Origin: Pseudomonas wayambapalatensis | GTDB lineage: Bacteria > Pseudomonadota > Gammaproteobacteria > Pseudomonadales > Pseudomonadaceae | Direction of reading: 5' to 3' | Assembly (NCBI GenBank): GCA_014268975.2 | Contig: CP077096.1 | Span: 4,501,501-4,565,500 of the forward strand | DNA length: 64,000 nucleotides | Shown: positions 1 to 9,192 of the stretch, piece by piece | Layout: each line of letters starts with the position of its first letter | How positions within the stretch are numbered: position 1 is the stretch's first letter | The notes under the pieces: model-generated | The model's database searches: none | What the model saw: only the letters and a program-made list of their open reading frames with translations | What the model was told of the DNA's origin: nothing | Translations under genes and position numbers: made by a program

Positions 1-412
1 GCACACGAAGCTGTCGGTGCTCATCCGCCGTCAGCGCATCCCTTGGAATGCACTGGCTCTGGGCAACCCGCCGCCCCTCGCGCACGAAGCGCAACACCAC
101 CATCACCGGCAGCGCGACGCTGTCACGGCACAACCTCACCCGCTGCCAGCCATGGGCACGGCTGAACGCCTGCCAGCCACGCGCATCACGGCGCAGACCG
201 GTCACGGCATCAGGATGGGTCAGGAGGATACGACGGGGAATCACCCAACAGGCATGGGCGAGGCAGGCAATCAGCACGCAGGTTGCCAACCACCAGGGCA
301 AGGCACTGAACCACAGAGTGGCGAGCGCCAGCGCCTGCCCGGCAAGATAGGCCGTCAGCAGCAGGCGCGAGCCCTGCCAACGGCACTCGAAGCACTCACT
401 TGGGCTGGACAC
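1..412 (-). CDS. ygfX: YgfX (CptA)-like membrane protein, C-terminus cut by window
   Basis: The frame opens at a GTG (412-410), overlaps the last 17 bases of sdhE and stays open to the left edge, giving 137 visible codons. The product has two adjacent hydrophobic segments early (roughly residues 18-55) followed by a basic soluble part, the usual YgfX plan. YgfX is an inner-membrane protein encoded with SdhE/CptB; its molecular role is less settled. Start choice rests on the overlap with sdhE, since no ATG fits. The 3' end lies outside the window. Confidence 0.75.
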   Translation of the reverse strand, partial: MSSPSECFECRWQGSRLLLTAYLAGQALALATLWFSALPWWLATCVLIACLAHACWVIPRRILLTHPDAVTGLRRDARGWQAFSRAHGWQRVRLCRDSVALPVMVVLRFVREGRRVAQSQCIPRDALTADEHRQLRV

Positions 413-650
413 GGTCCAGGATGATGCGGACCATGCGCTGCAGCTCAGGGTCTTCGGATTCGTTACGCTCCATGAACCAGCCGAACATGTCCTGGTCCTC
501 GCAGGTCAACAGGCGGCGGTACAGTTCGCGATCCGCTTCGCTCAGGTTCGGGTAAACCTCCTGGGTGAAGGGTACGAGCAGCACGTCCAGCTCCAGCATG
601 CCGCGGCGGCTGTGCCAGAAAAGCCGGTTGAGTTCAGTTTGTTCGACCAT
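396..650 (-). CDS. sdhE: FAD assembly factor SdhE (YgfY/CptB)
   Basis: An 84-residue protein of the SdhE family, the small soluble factor that helps attach FAD covalently to the succinate dehydrogenase flavoprotein. The family signature is visible as RRGMLELD near residue 15, followed by the acidic helices typical of the fold. The ATG at 650 is preceded by a GGAGG-type ribosome binding site; an upstream in-frame ATG at 722 would add 24 poorly conserved residues, so I reject it. It is translationally coupled to ygfX and divergent from ygfZ. Confidence 0.92.
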   Translation of the reverse strand: MVEQTELNRLFWHSRRGMLELDVLLVPFTQEVYPNLSEADRELYRRLLTCEDQDMFGWFMERNESEDPELQRMVRIILDRVQPK

Positions 651-785
651 GGGGCCCTCCTCGAATGGTCGCGCAGTATACCGCGCTGCAACCACAGCGG
701 CACGAGGCATTGGTCTAGTCACCTACCTATTTTGTTACTGGCGTTCTATGATGGCCGCCAGTCTTTATAGCTACCGCGATGACCC

Positions 786-1727
786 ATGGCCGACTCCGCT
801 TTCTTCTGTCCCCTGTCCCACGAGGGCATCCTCGCTGTCCGCGGCTCCGACGCCGGCAAGTTCCTGCAAGGCCAGCTGACCTGCAACCTCGACTATCTGA
901 ATCCGCAGCACGCCAGTCTCGGCGCTCGCTGCATGGTCAAAGGCCGCATGCAATCCAGCTTCCGCATCCTGCCCGAAGGCAATGGCTATCTGCTTGCCAT
1001 GGCCAGCGAACTGCTCGAGGCGCAATTGGCGGATCTGAAGAAGTACGCGGTGTTCTCCAAGGCCACGCTGACCGACGAAAGCCCCGCCTGGGTACGCTTC
1101 GGCCTGCAGCAGGGCGATGCCGCGCTGCAGGCGCTGGGGCTTGAAACACCACAGGCAGCCGGCGCCACCGTGCGTCATGAAGGGCTCGTCGCCATCGCTG
1201 TCTCGCCTGCACGCGTCGAACTGTGGGTGCCCGCCGAACAGGCCGCCAACGTGCGCGGAGTCCTCGCCGCCGCACTGCCCGAAGGCACCCTGGATGCCTG
1301 GCTGCTGGGCCAGATCCGCGCCGGCATCGGCCAGGTCATGGGCCCGACCCGTGAACTGTTCATCCCGCAGATGATCAACCTGCAGGCCGTCGACGGCGTG
1401 AGTTTCAAGAAGGGCTGCTATACCGGCCAGGAAATCGTCGCGCGCATGCAGTACCTGGGCAAGCTCAAGCGTCGCCAGTATCGCCTCTCGCTGCCCGTGG
1501 ACGAAGCCCCCGCACCCGGCGCAGAGATCTTCTCGCCCACCCACGGCTCCTCGGTCGGCGAGGTGGTCATCGCGGCACCGGCCGAGCAAGGTGTCGAACT
1601 GCTGGCAGTGCTCAGCGCCGACTCGGTGGAAGATGACAACCTGCACCTGGGCAGCCTCGAAGGCCCACGCCTGACCCTGCTCGACCTGCCCTACGAACTG
1701 GACCGCGATCGGGAAATCCAGCGCTGA
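786..1727 (+). CDS. ygfZ: YgfZ/GcvT-like folate-binding protein
   Basis: A 313-residue GcvT-fold protein. The YgfZ hallmark KGCYTGQE occurs near residue 213 (KKGCYTGQEIVARM), including the conserved Cys. YgfZ uses folate to support assembly or repair of certain Fe-S proteins such as MiaB. It is divergent from sdhE, an arrangement common in gamma-proteobacteria. Length and motif agree with the family. Confidence 0.93.
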   Translation: MADSAFFCPLSHEGILAVRGSDAGKFLQGQLTCNLDYLNPQHASLGARCMVKGRMQSSFRILPEGNGYLLAMASELLEAQLADLKKYAVFSKATLTDESPAWVRFGLQQGDAALQALGLETPQAAGATVRHEGLVAIAVSPARVELWVPAEQAANVRGVLAAALPEGTLDAWLLGQIRAGIGQVMGPTRELFIPQMINLQAVDGVSFKKGCYTGQEIVARMQYLGKLKRRQYRLSLPVDEAPAPGAEIFSPTHGSSVGEVVIAAPAEQGVELLAVLSADSVEDDNLHLGSLEGPRLTLLDLPYELDRDREIQR

Positions 1728-1734
1728 CCAGCCC

Positions 1735-1755
1735 GCCCCGCCGCTGCGGCGGGGC
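1735..1755 (+). terminator. GC-rich hairpin after ygfZ
   Basis: The sequence GCCCCGCCGC/TGCGGCGGGGC folds into a strong stem just after the ygfZ stop. No T-run follows, so termination is uncertain. Confidence 0.4.
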
Positions 1756-1782
1756 AGCCCCACCACTGCGGTAGAGAAGTCC

Positions 1783-2589
1783 ATGAACAAGCTGGCCGAG
1801 ATGGTTCAAGCGCAGTTGCTCGCTGCCATCGACAACGACGACCTGGTCCTGCCCACGCTGCCCGAGGTTGCCCTGAGCATCCGCGAAGCCGCCGAAGACA
1901 GCGAAATCAGCGTGGCCGCCTTGAGCCGCGTGATCGGTCGCGATGCTGCGCTGTCGGCGCGCCTGATCAAGGTGGTCAACAGCCCGCTGCTGCGCGCACT
2001 GGTGGAGGTCACCGACCTGCACACCGCGATCACACGCCTGGGCGTCAACTACAGCTGCAACCTGGCTATCGGCCTGGTGATCGAACAGATCTTCCATGCC
2101 CGATCGCCGGCGGTGGAACACAAGCTGCGCGATATCTGGGAAAACAGCCTGGAAGTGGCGGGCATCAGTTACGAAATCTGCAGACGCTACACCCACCTCA
2201 AACCCGACCAGGCCACCCTGGGTGGTCTTGTGCACCAGATCGGCGCCCTGCCGGTACTGATCTACGCCGAAGAGCACAACGAGCTGCTGTCCGACCCGGT
2301 GTGCCTGCACTTCGTGATCGAACAGATCCATCCCGTGCTGGGCGACAAGATCCTCAGCGCCTGGGAGTTTCCCGAGCAACTGGTCAACCTGCCCAGCCAG
2401 GTCCAGGACCTGGAGCGCGAGACCGACAAGATCGACTACATCGGCATCGTCCAGATCGCCCGCTCGCTCAGCCTGCGCGGGCGCGGCCAGCCCTTGACCA
2501 GCCTGCCCGCCTACAAGCTGCTGCGCTTGCCGGAGGGCAAAGAGCTGGATCTGCTGGAGCTGGTCGAGGCACGGGATATGTTGCGCTGA
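1783..2589 (+). CDS. HDOD domain signalling protein
   Basis: A 268-residue protein made almost entirely of one HDOD domain (residues about 18-215). The opening LPTLPEVAL and the segment DAALSARLIKVVNS are typical of this catalytically inactive relative of HD phosphohydrolases. HDOD proteins are regulatory scaffolds often linked to two-component or c-di-GMP signalling. There is no GGDEF, EAL or receiver domain attached. The gene is converging on tctE. The specific signal is unknown. Confidence 0.85.
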   Translation: MNKLAEMVQAQLLAAIDNDDLVLPTLPEVALSIREAAEDSEISVAALSRVIGRDAALSARLIKVVNSPLLRALVEVTDLHTAITRLGVNYSCNLAIGLVIEQIFHARSPAVEHKLRDIWENSLEVAGISYEICRRYTHLKPDQATLGGLVHQIGALPVLIYAEEHNELLSDPVCLHFVIEQIHPVLGDKILSAWEFPEQLVNLPSQVQDLERETDKIDYIGIVQIARSLSLRGRGQPLTSLPAYKLLRLPEGKELDLLELVEARDMLR

Positions 2590-2607
2590 CTGCCGCGGGT
2601 GCGGCGG

Positions 2608-3987
2608 TCAATCCGCGATGAAGCTCACCCGCACCTTCAAACCGCCGTTGTCGCCATCATGCAGGCTGATCTGCGCCAGATGCGCACGGCAAATTTCGCC
2701 GACGATCGCCAACCCTAGCCCACTGCCTTGGGCACTGCGCCGGTAGAAGCGCTCGAACACGCGCTCGCGATCATCCAGTGGAATCCCCGGCCCATCGTCC
2801 TCGACCTCCAGCACCGCAGGGGCCAGCACGCGCAGGATCACGTTGCCGCCCATCGGTGTGTGGGCCAGGGCATTGTCCACCAGGTTGCTGAGCAGCTCGT
2901 TGAGCAAGGTCGGCTCGCCCTTCAGCCAAACCGGCGCCTCGGCTTCCAGCGCCAGGGCAACACCCCGGGCATGGGCCAGCGGCGCCATGGCCATGCCCAG
3001 TTCGCGGGCCAGCTGGCTGAGATCCAGGCGCTTTGCACCGCCTTCGGCGATTGCCCGGGCGCCATTTTCCACACGGGCCAGCGACAGCAACTGGTTGGCC
3101 AGGTGGGTAAGGCGATCAGTCCCCTGGGCCGCAGACTCCAGGGTCTGGCGCCACTCCTCGGGCTCCCGCGAGCGCAAGCCCAACTCCACCCGAGCCTTGA
3201 GCGCCGCCAGTGGTGTGCGCAACTCGTGGGCAGCATCGGCGATGAACTGCGCTTGGCGCTCGAACTGGCCGCGCAGCCGCTCGGTGAAGTGGTTCAAGGC
3301 CCGCACCAGCGGCCCCAGTTCATGCTGCACCTGCACCACCGGCAGGGCCCGCAGATCGTCGGGCTGACGGGCCTCCACCGCCGTGCGCAGACGCTCCAGC
3401 GGACGCAGTGCAGCACTGACCGCGAACCACACCATCACCAGCGCGCCCAGCGCAAGCATGCCCAGGCGCAGCAACGTGTCGGCCATCAGTCCGCGCGCCA
3501 TGCTCACCCGCGCCTCTTCGGTCTCGGCCACGCGGATCTCGGCCATGCCGTTCATGTTCGGTTCACTGACGGCCTTGAGCAGGCTCACCACGCGCACATC
3601 CTGGCCCAGGTAGGTGGCGTTGTAGAAGCGCGCCAGTGCCGGATAGTCGTCGGTGCGCGGCGTGCCAGGGGGCGGCGGCGGCAGCTTCTCGTAACCGGAA
3701 ATCAGCCTCTGGTGGATATCCAGCACCTGGTAGTAGATGCGTCCGGCGCTGTCGTAGGCGAAGGTGTCCAGCGCCACATAGGGCACATCGGCGCTGAGCG
3801 TGCCATCACGCTGGGAAAGGCCGGCGGCAATGGTCCGCGCCGAGGCCAGCAGCGTGCGGTCATAGGCGGTGTCGGCGGCCTCGCGGCCATTCCAGTAAGC
3901 GCTCAGGCCGCTGGCCAGCATCAGCACCACGAGCAACAGCGCCAGGTTGCCGAGCAGGCGCGCGCGCAGGCTGCCGTTGTCACGCAT
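2608..3987 (-). CDS. tctE: Sensor histidine kinase TctE
   Basis: A 459-residue membrane histidine kinase. Residues about 8-30 form the first membrane segment, a periplasmic 2CSK_N-type sensor region follows, and a second membrane segment (about 150-175) leads into HAMP. The H-box AAHELRTPLAALKAR, the N-box (SNLVDNALAHTP) and the G boxes DDGPGIPL and GSGLGLAIV are all intact. The ATG at 3987 overlaps the 3' end of tctD by 8 bases, and the longer upstream frame is rejected. Position beside the porin and tctCBA identifies it as the sensor for tricarboxylates. Confidence 0.88.
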   Translation of the reverse strand: MRDNGSLRARLLGNLALLLVVLMLASGLSAYWNGREAADTAYDRTLLASARTIAAGLSQRDGTLSADVPYVALDTFAYDSAGRIYYQVLDIHQRLISGYEKLPPPPPGTPRTDDYPALARFYNATYLGQDVRVVSLLKAVSEPNMNGMAEIRVAETEEARVSMARGLMADTLLRLGMLALGALVMVWFAVSAALRPLERLRTAVEARQPDDLRALPVVQVQHELGPLVRALNHFTERLRGQFERQAQFIADAAHELRTPLAALKARVELGLRSREPEEWRQTLESAAQGTDRLTHLANQLLSLARVENGARAIAEGGAKRLDLSQLARELGMAMAPLAHARGVALALEAEAPVWLKGEPTLLNELLSNLVDNALAHTPMGGNVILRVLAPAVLEVEDDGPGIPLDDRERVFERFYRRSAQGSGLGLAIVGEICRAHLAQISLHDGDNGGLKVRVSFIAD

Positions 3988-4651
3988 CGCGATGCTCGAG
4001 CAGGTAGCCCAGGCCGCGGAACGTGACGATCGCCACCGGGTGGCCATCGAGCTTCTTGCGCAGGCGATGGATGTAGATCTCGATGGCATCGGGGCTGGCT
4101 TCTTCGTCCAGGCCAAACACCTGTGCGGCCAATTGCTCCTTGCTCATCACCCGCCCGGGACGGGCGATCAGCGCCTCGAGCACGCTCTGTTCGCGCGAGG
4201 TCAAGGTCAGCGGCTCGTCACCCAGCGCAAAGCGCCGCGTGTCCAGGTCATACACCAGGGGCCCGCAACGTTGCTGACGTTCGCCACCGAGCACGCTACG
4301 GCGCAGCAGTGCCTTGACCCGCGCCTCAAGCTCGGTGAGCTCGAAAGGCTTGGCCAGGTAGTCGTCGGCCCCAAGGTTCAGGCCGTGCACGCGGTCCTTG
4401 ACGTCGCTGCGCGCGGTGAGCATCAGCACCGGCAGGGTCTTGCCCCGCGAGCGCAGGCGCGCCAGCACTTCGAAACCGTCCATGCGCGGCAGGCCGACAT
4501 CCAGCACGGCGACAGCATAGTCCTCGCTGGCCAGGGCCAGGTCGGCGGCCACGCCGTCATGCAGCACATCCACGGTCAAGCCCTGGCTCTTGAGGGCCTG
4601 GGCCACGCTTTCAGCCAACGGCAGATGGTCTTCGACCAGCAACACACGCAT
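3980..4651 (-). CDS. tctD: Response regulator TctD (OmpR/PhoB family)
   Basis: A 223-residue regulator with an N-terminal receiver (acidic residues in LLVEDHL, phospho-acceptor Asp near residue 51 in VLDVGLPRMDGF, conserved Lys in LAKPFE) and a C-terminal winged-helix output domain of OmpR type (about 125-220). The start at 4651 is followed directly by the canonical MRVLLVEDH; the upstream extension lacks conservation. It is transcribed with tctE and away from the OpdH-type porin. Tandem 11-bp repeats in the intergenic region suit an OmpR-family operator. Confidence 0.9.
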   Translation of the reverse strand: MRVLLVEDHLPLAESVAQALKSQGLTVDVLHDGVAADLALASEDYAVAVLDVGLPRMDGFEVLARLRSRGKTLPVLMLTARSDVKDRVHGLNLGADDYLAKPFELTELEARVKALLRRSVLGGERQQRCGPLVYDLDTRRFALGDEPLTLTSREQSVLEALIARPGRVMSKEQLAAQVFGLDEEASPDAIEIYIHRLRKKLDGHPVAIVTFRGLGYLLEHRDA

Positions 4652-4726
4652 CGGATTCTCCCTGCTCGGGTTGGGCGGTGGCGCGGAGTGTAACGCCCTC
4701 GCCGGCACTGTGAAGCCCTTGTGACA

Positions 4727-4761
4727 AACCTTTCGCGCTGAAAGGTTAGCGAAAGGTTCGC
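4727..4761. promoter_or_regulatory. Candidate TctD operator between tctD and porin
   Basis: Two head-to-tail 11-mers, GAAAGGTTAGC (4740-4750) and GAAAGGTTCGC (4751-4761), lie in the divergent promoter region. An inverted copy, AACCTTTCGC, is at 4727-4736. An 11-bp tandem period is typical of OmpR/PhoB-type half-sites. Assignment to TctD is inferred from position. Confidence 0.5.
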
Positions 4762-4852
4762 CACCTAGCATCGCACCACGGTCGCTCCACGCGCCGAAAA
4801 AAGCACCAGCAAGGTGCAACGAATAAGAACAATAAAACGGAGTCAGACGACG

Positions 4853-6127
4853 ATGCTGTCAATGCAGCCCAGCCGGTCCCTTTCCGCCCGCCCTTCCACG
4901 CTCGCCAGCGCCATTGCCCTTGCCGGCATTGCTCCGATGAGCCAGGCCGCCTTCTTCGAAGACAGTACGGCCACCTTCGAAACCCGAAACATGTACTTCA
5001 ATCGCGACTTCCGCGATGGCACCAGCGCGCAACAATCCAAACGCGACGAATGGGCCCAGGGCTTCATGCTCAATTTCGAATCCGGCTATACCGACGGCAC
5101 CGTGGGCTTCGGCCTCGACGCCCTGGGCATGCTCGGCATCAAGCTCGACTCCAGCAAGGACCGCACAGGCACCGGCCTGCTGCCGACCCATGACGACGGC
5201 AAGGCGGCCAACGAGTACTCCAAGCTCGGCCTGACCGGCAAGGTCAAGATCTCCCAGACCGAGTTGAAAGTCGGCACCCTGATCCCGGAACTGCCGACGC
5301 TGCAGCCCAACGACGGGCGCATCCTGCCGCAGACCTTCGAAGGCGGCCTGCTCACCTCCCGCGAGATCAAGAACCTGACCTTCACTGGCGGGCGCCTTGA
5401 AAAGGCCAAGGACCGCGACGACACCAACTGGGAAGACCTGGCGCTGAACAATAAGAACGGCCGCTTTGGTGGTACGTTCCGCGCCGACCACTTCGACCTG
5501 GGTGGCCTGGACTACAAGTTCACCGACCGCATCACCGGCAGCTACCACTTCGCCCAGCTCGATGACATCTACCGCCAGCACTTCGTCGGCATGGTCGCCA
5601 CACAGCCCTGGGGGCCGGGCACCTTCGGCGCCGACCTGCGCCTCTCGAAGAGTGACGAACAGGGCAAGGCCCTTGCAGGCAAGATCGACAACACCACGGT
5701 CAACGGCATGCTCAGCTACGCGCTCAGCGGCCACAAGTTCAGCGCCGCCTACCAGCACCTGTCCGGCGACAGCGCCTTCCCCTATGTCGACGGCGCCGAC
5801 CCGTACCTGGTCAACTTCGTCCAGATCAACGACTTCGCCGGCGCCGACGAACGCTCCTGGCAAGTACGCTACGACTACAACTTCGCTTCCCTGGGCATTC
5901 CTGGCCTGACCTTCATGACCCGCTACATCAACGGCGACAACGTCAGCCGCGCCGATGGCAGCGAGGGCAAGGAATGGGAACGCAACACCGAGTTCAAGTA
6001 TGTGGTGCAGAGCGGTCCGCTGAAGAACGTCGCGGTGCGCCTGCGCAACGCTACCTTCCGCTCCAACTTCGCCCGCGACGCCGATGAAGTACGCCTGCTG
6101 GTCAGCTACAGCGTGGCCCTGTGGTAA
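4853..6127 (+). CDS. opdH: OprD-family porin, OpdH-like (tricarboxylate)
   Basis: A 424-residue outer-membrane porin of the OprD family. The signal peptide ends near MSQA-AFFEDS; the mature part opens with the family-like segment TFETRNMYFNRDF and is a beta-barrel with aromatic-rich strands to the C-terminus. I chose the ATG at 4853, which has GGAG about 10 bases upstream, over an earlier ATG at 4814. OpdH of P. aeruginosa is the porin encoded beside TctDE/TctCBA and takes up tricarboxylates such as cis-aconitate. The name rests on synteny. Confidence 0.8.
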   Translation: MLSMQPSRSLSARPSTLASAIALAGIAPMSQAAFFEDSTATFETRNMYFNRDFRDGTSAQQSKRDEWAQGFMLNFESGYTDGTVGFGLDALGMLGIKLDSSKDRTGTGLLPTHDDGKAANEYSKLGLTGKVKISQTELKVGTLIPELPTLQPNDGRILPQTFEGGLLTSREIKNLTFTGGRLEKAKDRDDTNWEDLALNNKNGRFGGTFRADHFDLGGLDYKFTDRITGSYHFAQLDDIYRQHFVGMVATQPWGPGTFGADLRLSKSDEQGKALAGKIDNTTVNGMLSYALSGHKFSAAYQHLSGDSAFPYVDGADPYLVNFVQINDFAGADERSWQVRYDYNFASLGIPGLTFMTRYINGDNVSRADGSEGKEWERNTEFKYVVQSGPLKNVAVRLRNATFRSNFARDADEVRLLVSYSVALW

Positions 6128-6158
6128 CCCATAACAACAACGCTCACGGAGATAGACG

Positions 6159-7139
6159 ATGAACCTTTCACTGCGCCGACTCGTCCTGGCCACCGGCTGC
6201 CTGCTGCTGGCCGGCAACGCCCTGGCCGCCGAACCGAAACGCCCCGAATGCATCGCCCCGGCCTCGCCCGGCGGTGGTTTTGACCTGACCTGCAAACTGG
6301 TGCAGAGCGCACTGGTCGAGGAGAAGATCCTCAGCAAACCCATGCGCGTCACCTACATGCCAGGCGGTGTCGGCGCGGTGGCCTACAACGCCGTGGTAGC
6401 CCAGCGTCCGGCCGATGGCGGCACGCTGGTGGCCTGGTCCAGCGGCTCGCTGCTGAACCTGGCCCAGGGCAAGTTCGGCCGCTTCGACGAGAACGCGGTG
6501 AAATGGCTGGCCGCCGTCGGCACCAGCTATGGCGCCATCGCAGTGAAAAGCGACTCGCCCTACAAGACCCTCGATGACCTGGTTGCCGCACTGAAGAAAG
6601 ACCCGAGCAAGGTGGTGATCGGTTCCGGCGGCACCGTCGGTAGCCAGGACTGGATGCAGACCGCGCTGATCGCCAAGGCTGCCGGCATCAACCCGCGCGA
6701 CCTGCGCTACGTGGCCCTGGAAGGCGGCGGCGAAATCGCCACCGCGCTGCTCGGCGGCCATATCCAGGTGGGTTCGACCGACATTTCCGACTCCATGCCA
6801 CACATCCAGAGCGGCAGCATGCGCATCCTCGCGGTGTTCTCGGAAAATCGCCTGGACGAGCCTGAAATGAAGAACATCCCGACCGCCAAGGAGCAGGGCT
6901 ACGACATCGTCTGGCCGGTGGTGCGCGGCTTCTACCTCGGCCCGAAGGTGAGCGACGAAGAGTACGCCTGGTGGAAAGCGTCGTTCGACAAGCTGCTGGC
7001 CTCGGAAGACTTCGCCAAGCTGCGTGACCAGCGCGAGCTGTTCCCGTTCGCCATGACCGGTGAAGAGCTCGATGGCTATGTGAAGAAGCAGGTCGCCGAC
7101 TACAAGACCCTGGCCAAGGAATTCGGCCTGATCCAGTAA
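6159..7139 (+). CDS. tctC: TctC tricarboxylate-binding periplasmic protein
   Basis: A 326-residue extracytoplasmic solute receptor of the tripartite tricarboxylate transporter (TTT) family. A signal peptide is cleaved after about residue 23 (GNALA-AEPKR). The binding-site segment IAPASPGGGFDLTCK is family-like. It delivers citrate or related tricarboxylates to the TctAB membrane unit. It has a GGAG ribosome site and follows the porin by 31 bases, so it is probably co-transcribed with it. Confidence 0.92.
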   Translation: MNLSLRRLVLATGCLLLAGNALAAEPKRPECIAPASPGGGFDLTCKLVQSALVEEKILSKPMRVTYMPGGVGAVAYNAVVAQRPADGGTLVAWSSGSLLNLAQGKFGRFDENAVKWLAAVGTSYGAIAVKSDSPYKTLDDLVAALKKDPSKVVIGSGGTVGSQDWMQTALIAKAAGINPRDLRYVALEGGGEIATALLGGHIQVGSTDISDSMPHIQSGSMRILAVFSENRLDEPEMKNIPTAKEQGYDIVWPVVRGFYLGPKVSDEEYAWWKASFDKLLASEDFAKLRDQRELFPFAMTGEELDGYVKKQVADYKTLAKEFGLIQ

Positions 7140-7149
7140 TCTCGGTCCT

Positions 7150-7180
7150 TGTGGGAGCGGGCTTGCCCGCCCCCACGAAG
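7150..7180. repeat. REP-like element between tctC and tctB
   Basis: The core GCGGGCTTGCCCGC with flanking GTGGG/CCCAC forms a hairpin. This is the common P. putida-group REP motif, here inside an operon. Confidence 0.7.
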
Positions 7181-7215
7181 GAAGCATGAAAGCCGCTTCT
7201 ATCGAGGATTCCTTC

Positions 7216-7674
7216 ATGATCCTGCAACGCATCTTCGCCCTGGTGCTGCTGGCGGTCTGCGCCGCCCTGGCCGTTATGGCCTGGCCGTACCAGGCGGCGT
7301 TTTCCTATGAGCCGGTGGGCCCGCGTGCCTACCCGCTGCTGATGCTCGGCCTGATGAGCCTGGGCCTCTTGTATCTGGCAATTCGTCCGACGCCCATCGT
7401 GCACAAGGACGACGAAGTCCCCCTGGACCGCGAGACCCTCACCAAGATCGCCGCCTGCGTCGGCCTGCTGATCGTCTTCGCCGCCACCTTCGAGTCGCTG
7501 GGCTTCATCCTCAGCGCCGTCCTCGCCGGCCTGCCCATGGCCCGCCTGTATGGCGGCCGCTGGCTGCACAGCGCGATCGTGGTGGTGGGCATGAGCATCT
7601 TCCTCTACTGGCTGTTCGACCGGGTGATGGATGTCCCCCTGCCCCTCGGCCTGCTCGACGTACTGGAGAACTGA
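7216..7674 (+). CDS. tctB: TctB small membrane subunit
   Basis: A 152-residue protein with four predicted hydrophobic segments (about 5-25, 38-55, 80-110 and 120-145), the layout of TTT small subunits. I chose the ATG at 7216 because GAGG lies at a good distance before it and translation then begins with a membrane helix. An ATG at 7186 would add ten polar residues and lies only a few bases after the REP element. TctB pairs with TctA in the inner membrane. Confidence 0.85.
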   Translation: MILQRIFALVLLAVCAALAVMAWPYQAAFSYEPVGPRAYPLLMLGLMSLGLLYLAIRPTPIVHKDDEVPLDRETLTKIAACVGLLIVFAATFESLGFILSAVLAGLPMARLYGGRWLHSAIVVVGMSIFLYWLFDRVMDVPLPLGLLDVLEN

Positions 7675-7677
7675 CAC

Positions 7678-9192
7678 ATGGATACCTTGAGCTACCTCGG
7701 CCAGGGCTTCGGCGTCGCCCTGAGCCCCTACAACCTGGTCACCGCCCTGAGCGGCACCCTGATCGGCACCGTGGTCGGCCTGTTGCCAGGTCTGGGCCCG
7801 ATCAACGGCGTGGCGCTGCTGATCCCCATCGCCTTTGCCCTCGGTCTGCCGCCGGAGTCGGCGCTGATCCTGCTGGCCGCGGTGTATCTGGGCTGCGAAT
7901 ACGGCGGCCGGATCAGTTCGATCCTGCTGAACATCCCGGGCGAAGCCTCGACCGTAATGACCACCCTCGATGGCTACCCCATGGCCCGCCAGGGCCTGGC
8001 CGGTGTCGCCCTGTCGCTGTCGGCCTGGAGCTCGTTCATCGGCGCCCTCATCGCCACCTGCGGCATGGTGCTGTTCGCGCCGCTGCTGGCGAAATGGGCG
8101 ATCGCCTTCGGACCGGCGGAATACTTCGTGTTGATGGTGTTCGCCATCGTCGCCCTCGGCGGCATGGCCGGCGACAAGCCACTGAAGACCTTCATCGCTG
8201 CACTGATCGGCCTGTTCCTGTCGGCCGTGGGCATCGACGCCAACAGCGGCGTGTACCGCTTCACCGGTGACAGCGTTCACCTGGCCGACGGTATCCAGTT
8301 CGTGGTGCTGGTACTGGGCCTGTTCTCCATCAGCGAGATTCTCCTGCTGCTGGAGAAGACCCACCATGGCCACCAGGCGGTCAAGGCCACCGGGCGCATG
8401 CTGTTCAACCTCAAGGAAGCCGCCTCGGTCTTCGTCGTCAACATTCGCTGCGGCCTGCTCGGCTTCTTCATGGGCGTGCTGCCCGGTGCCGGTGCCACCC
8501 TGGCCAGCGCCGTGGCGTACATGACCGAGAAGCGTATCGCCGGTGCCAGCGGCAAGTTCGGCAAGGGCGACGCCCGTGGCCTCGCCGCCCCGGAAACCGC
8601 CATCGGTGCATCCTGCTGCGGCGCCCTGGTGCCAATGCTGACCCTGGGCGTGCCAGGTTCGGGCACCACCGCCGTGATGATCGGTGCACTGACCCTGTAC
8701 AACATCACCCCCGGCCCACTGCTGTTCGAACAGCAGCCTGACATCGTGTGGGGCCTGATCGCCTCGCTGTTCATCGCCAACATCATGCTGGTGATCCTGA
8801 ACATCCCGATGATCCGCATCTTCACCCGCATCCTTGCCGTACCGAACTGGGCGCTGGTGCCGGTGATCGCGATCATCACCGCGATCGGCGTCTACGCCGT
8901 GCACGCCACCACCTTCGACCTGTTCCTGATGGTCGGCATCGGCATCATGGGCTATATCCTGCGCAAGCTGGACTTCCCGCTGTCGCCGATCCTGCTGGGC
9001 TTCATCCTCGGCGGGCTGATGGAGCAGAACCTGCGCCGTGCGCTGTCGATCTCCAACGGCGAGCTGGGCATCCTCTGGTCCAGCCCGATCAGCATGAGCG
9101 TATGGGCACTGGTGGTCTGCATGCTGGCCCTGCCGCTGCTGCGCATCTGGCGCCGCCGCAGCCTGCAGCGCCGGGCCATGGCCGATGCCTGA
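7678..9192 (+). CDS. tctA: TctA large membrane subunit
   Basis: A 504-residue, highly hydrophobic permease with about 11-12 membrane segments. The two glycine-rich TctA motifs are present, GLLPGLGPINGVALLIP near residue 38 and a related GVLPGAGATLASAVAY near residue 263. It begins three bases after tctB stops. It forms the tricarboxylate channel with TctB and TctC. Length matches the family. Confidence 0.95.
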   Translation: MDTLSYLGQGFGVALSPYNLVTALSGTLIGTVVGLLPGLGPINGVALLIPIAFALGLPPESALILLAAVYLGCEYGGRISSILLNIPGEASTVMTTLDGYPMARQGLAGVALSLSAWSSFIGALIATCGMVLFAPLLAKWAIAFGPAEYFVLMVFAIVALGGMAGDKPLKTFIAALIGLFLSAVGIDANSGVYRFTGDSVHLADGIQFVVLVLGLFSISEILLLLEKTHHGHQAVKATGRMLFNLKEAASVFVVNIRCGLLGFFMGVLPGAGATLASAVAYMTEKRIAGASGKFGKGDARGLAAPETAIGASCCGALVPMLTLGVPGSGTTAVMIGALTLYNITPGPLLFEQQPDIVWGLIASLFIANIMLVILNIPMIRIFTRILAVPNWALVPVIAIITAIGVYAVHATTFDLFLMVGIGIMGYILRKLDFPLSPILLGFILGGLMEQNLRRALSISNGELGILWSSPISMSVWALVVCMLALPLLRIWRRRSLQRRAMADA

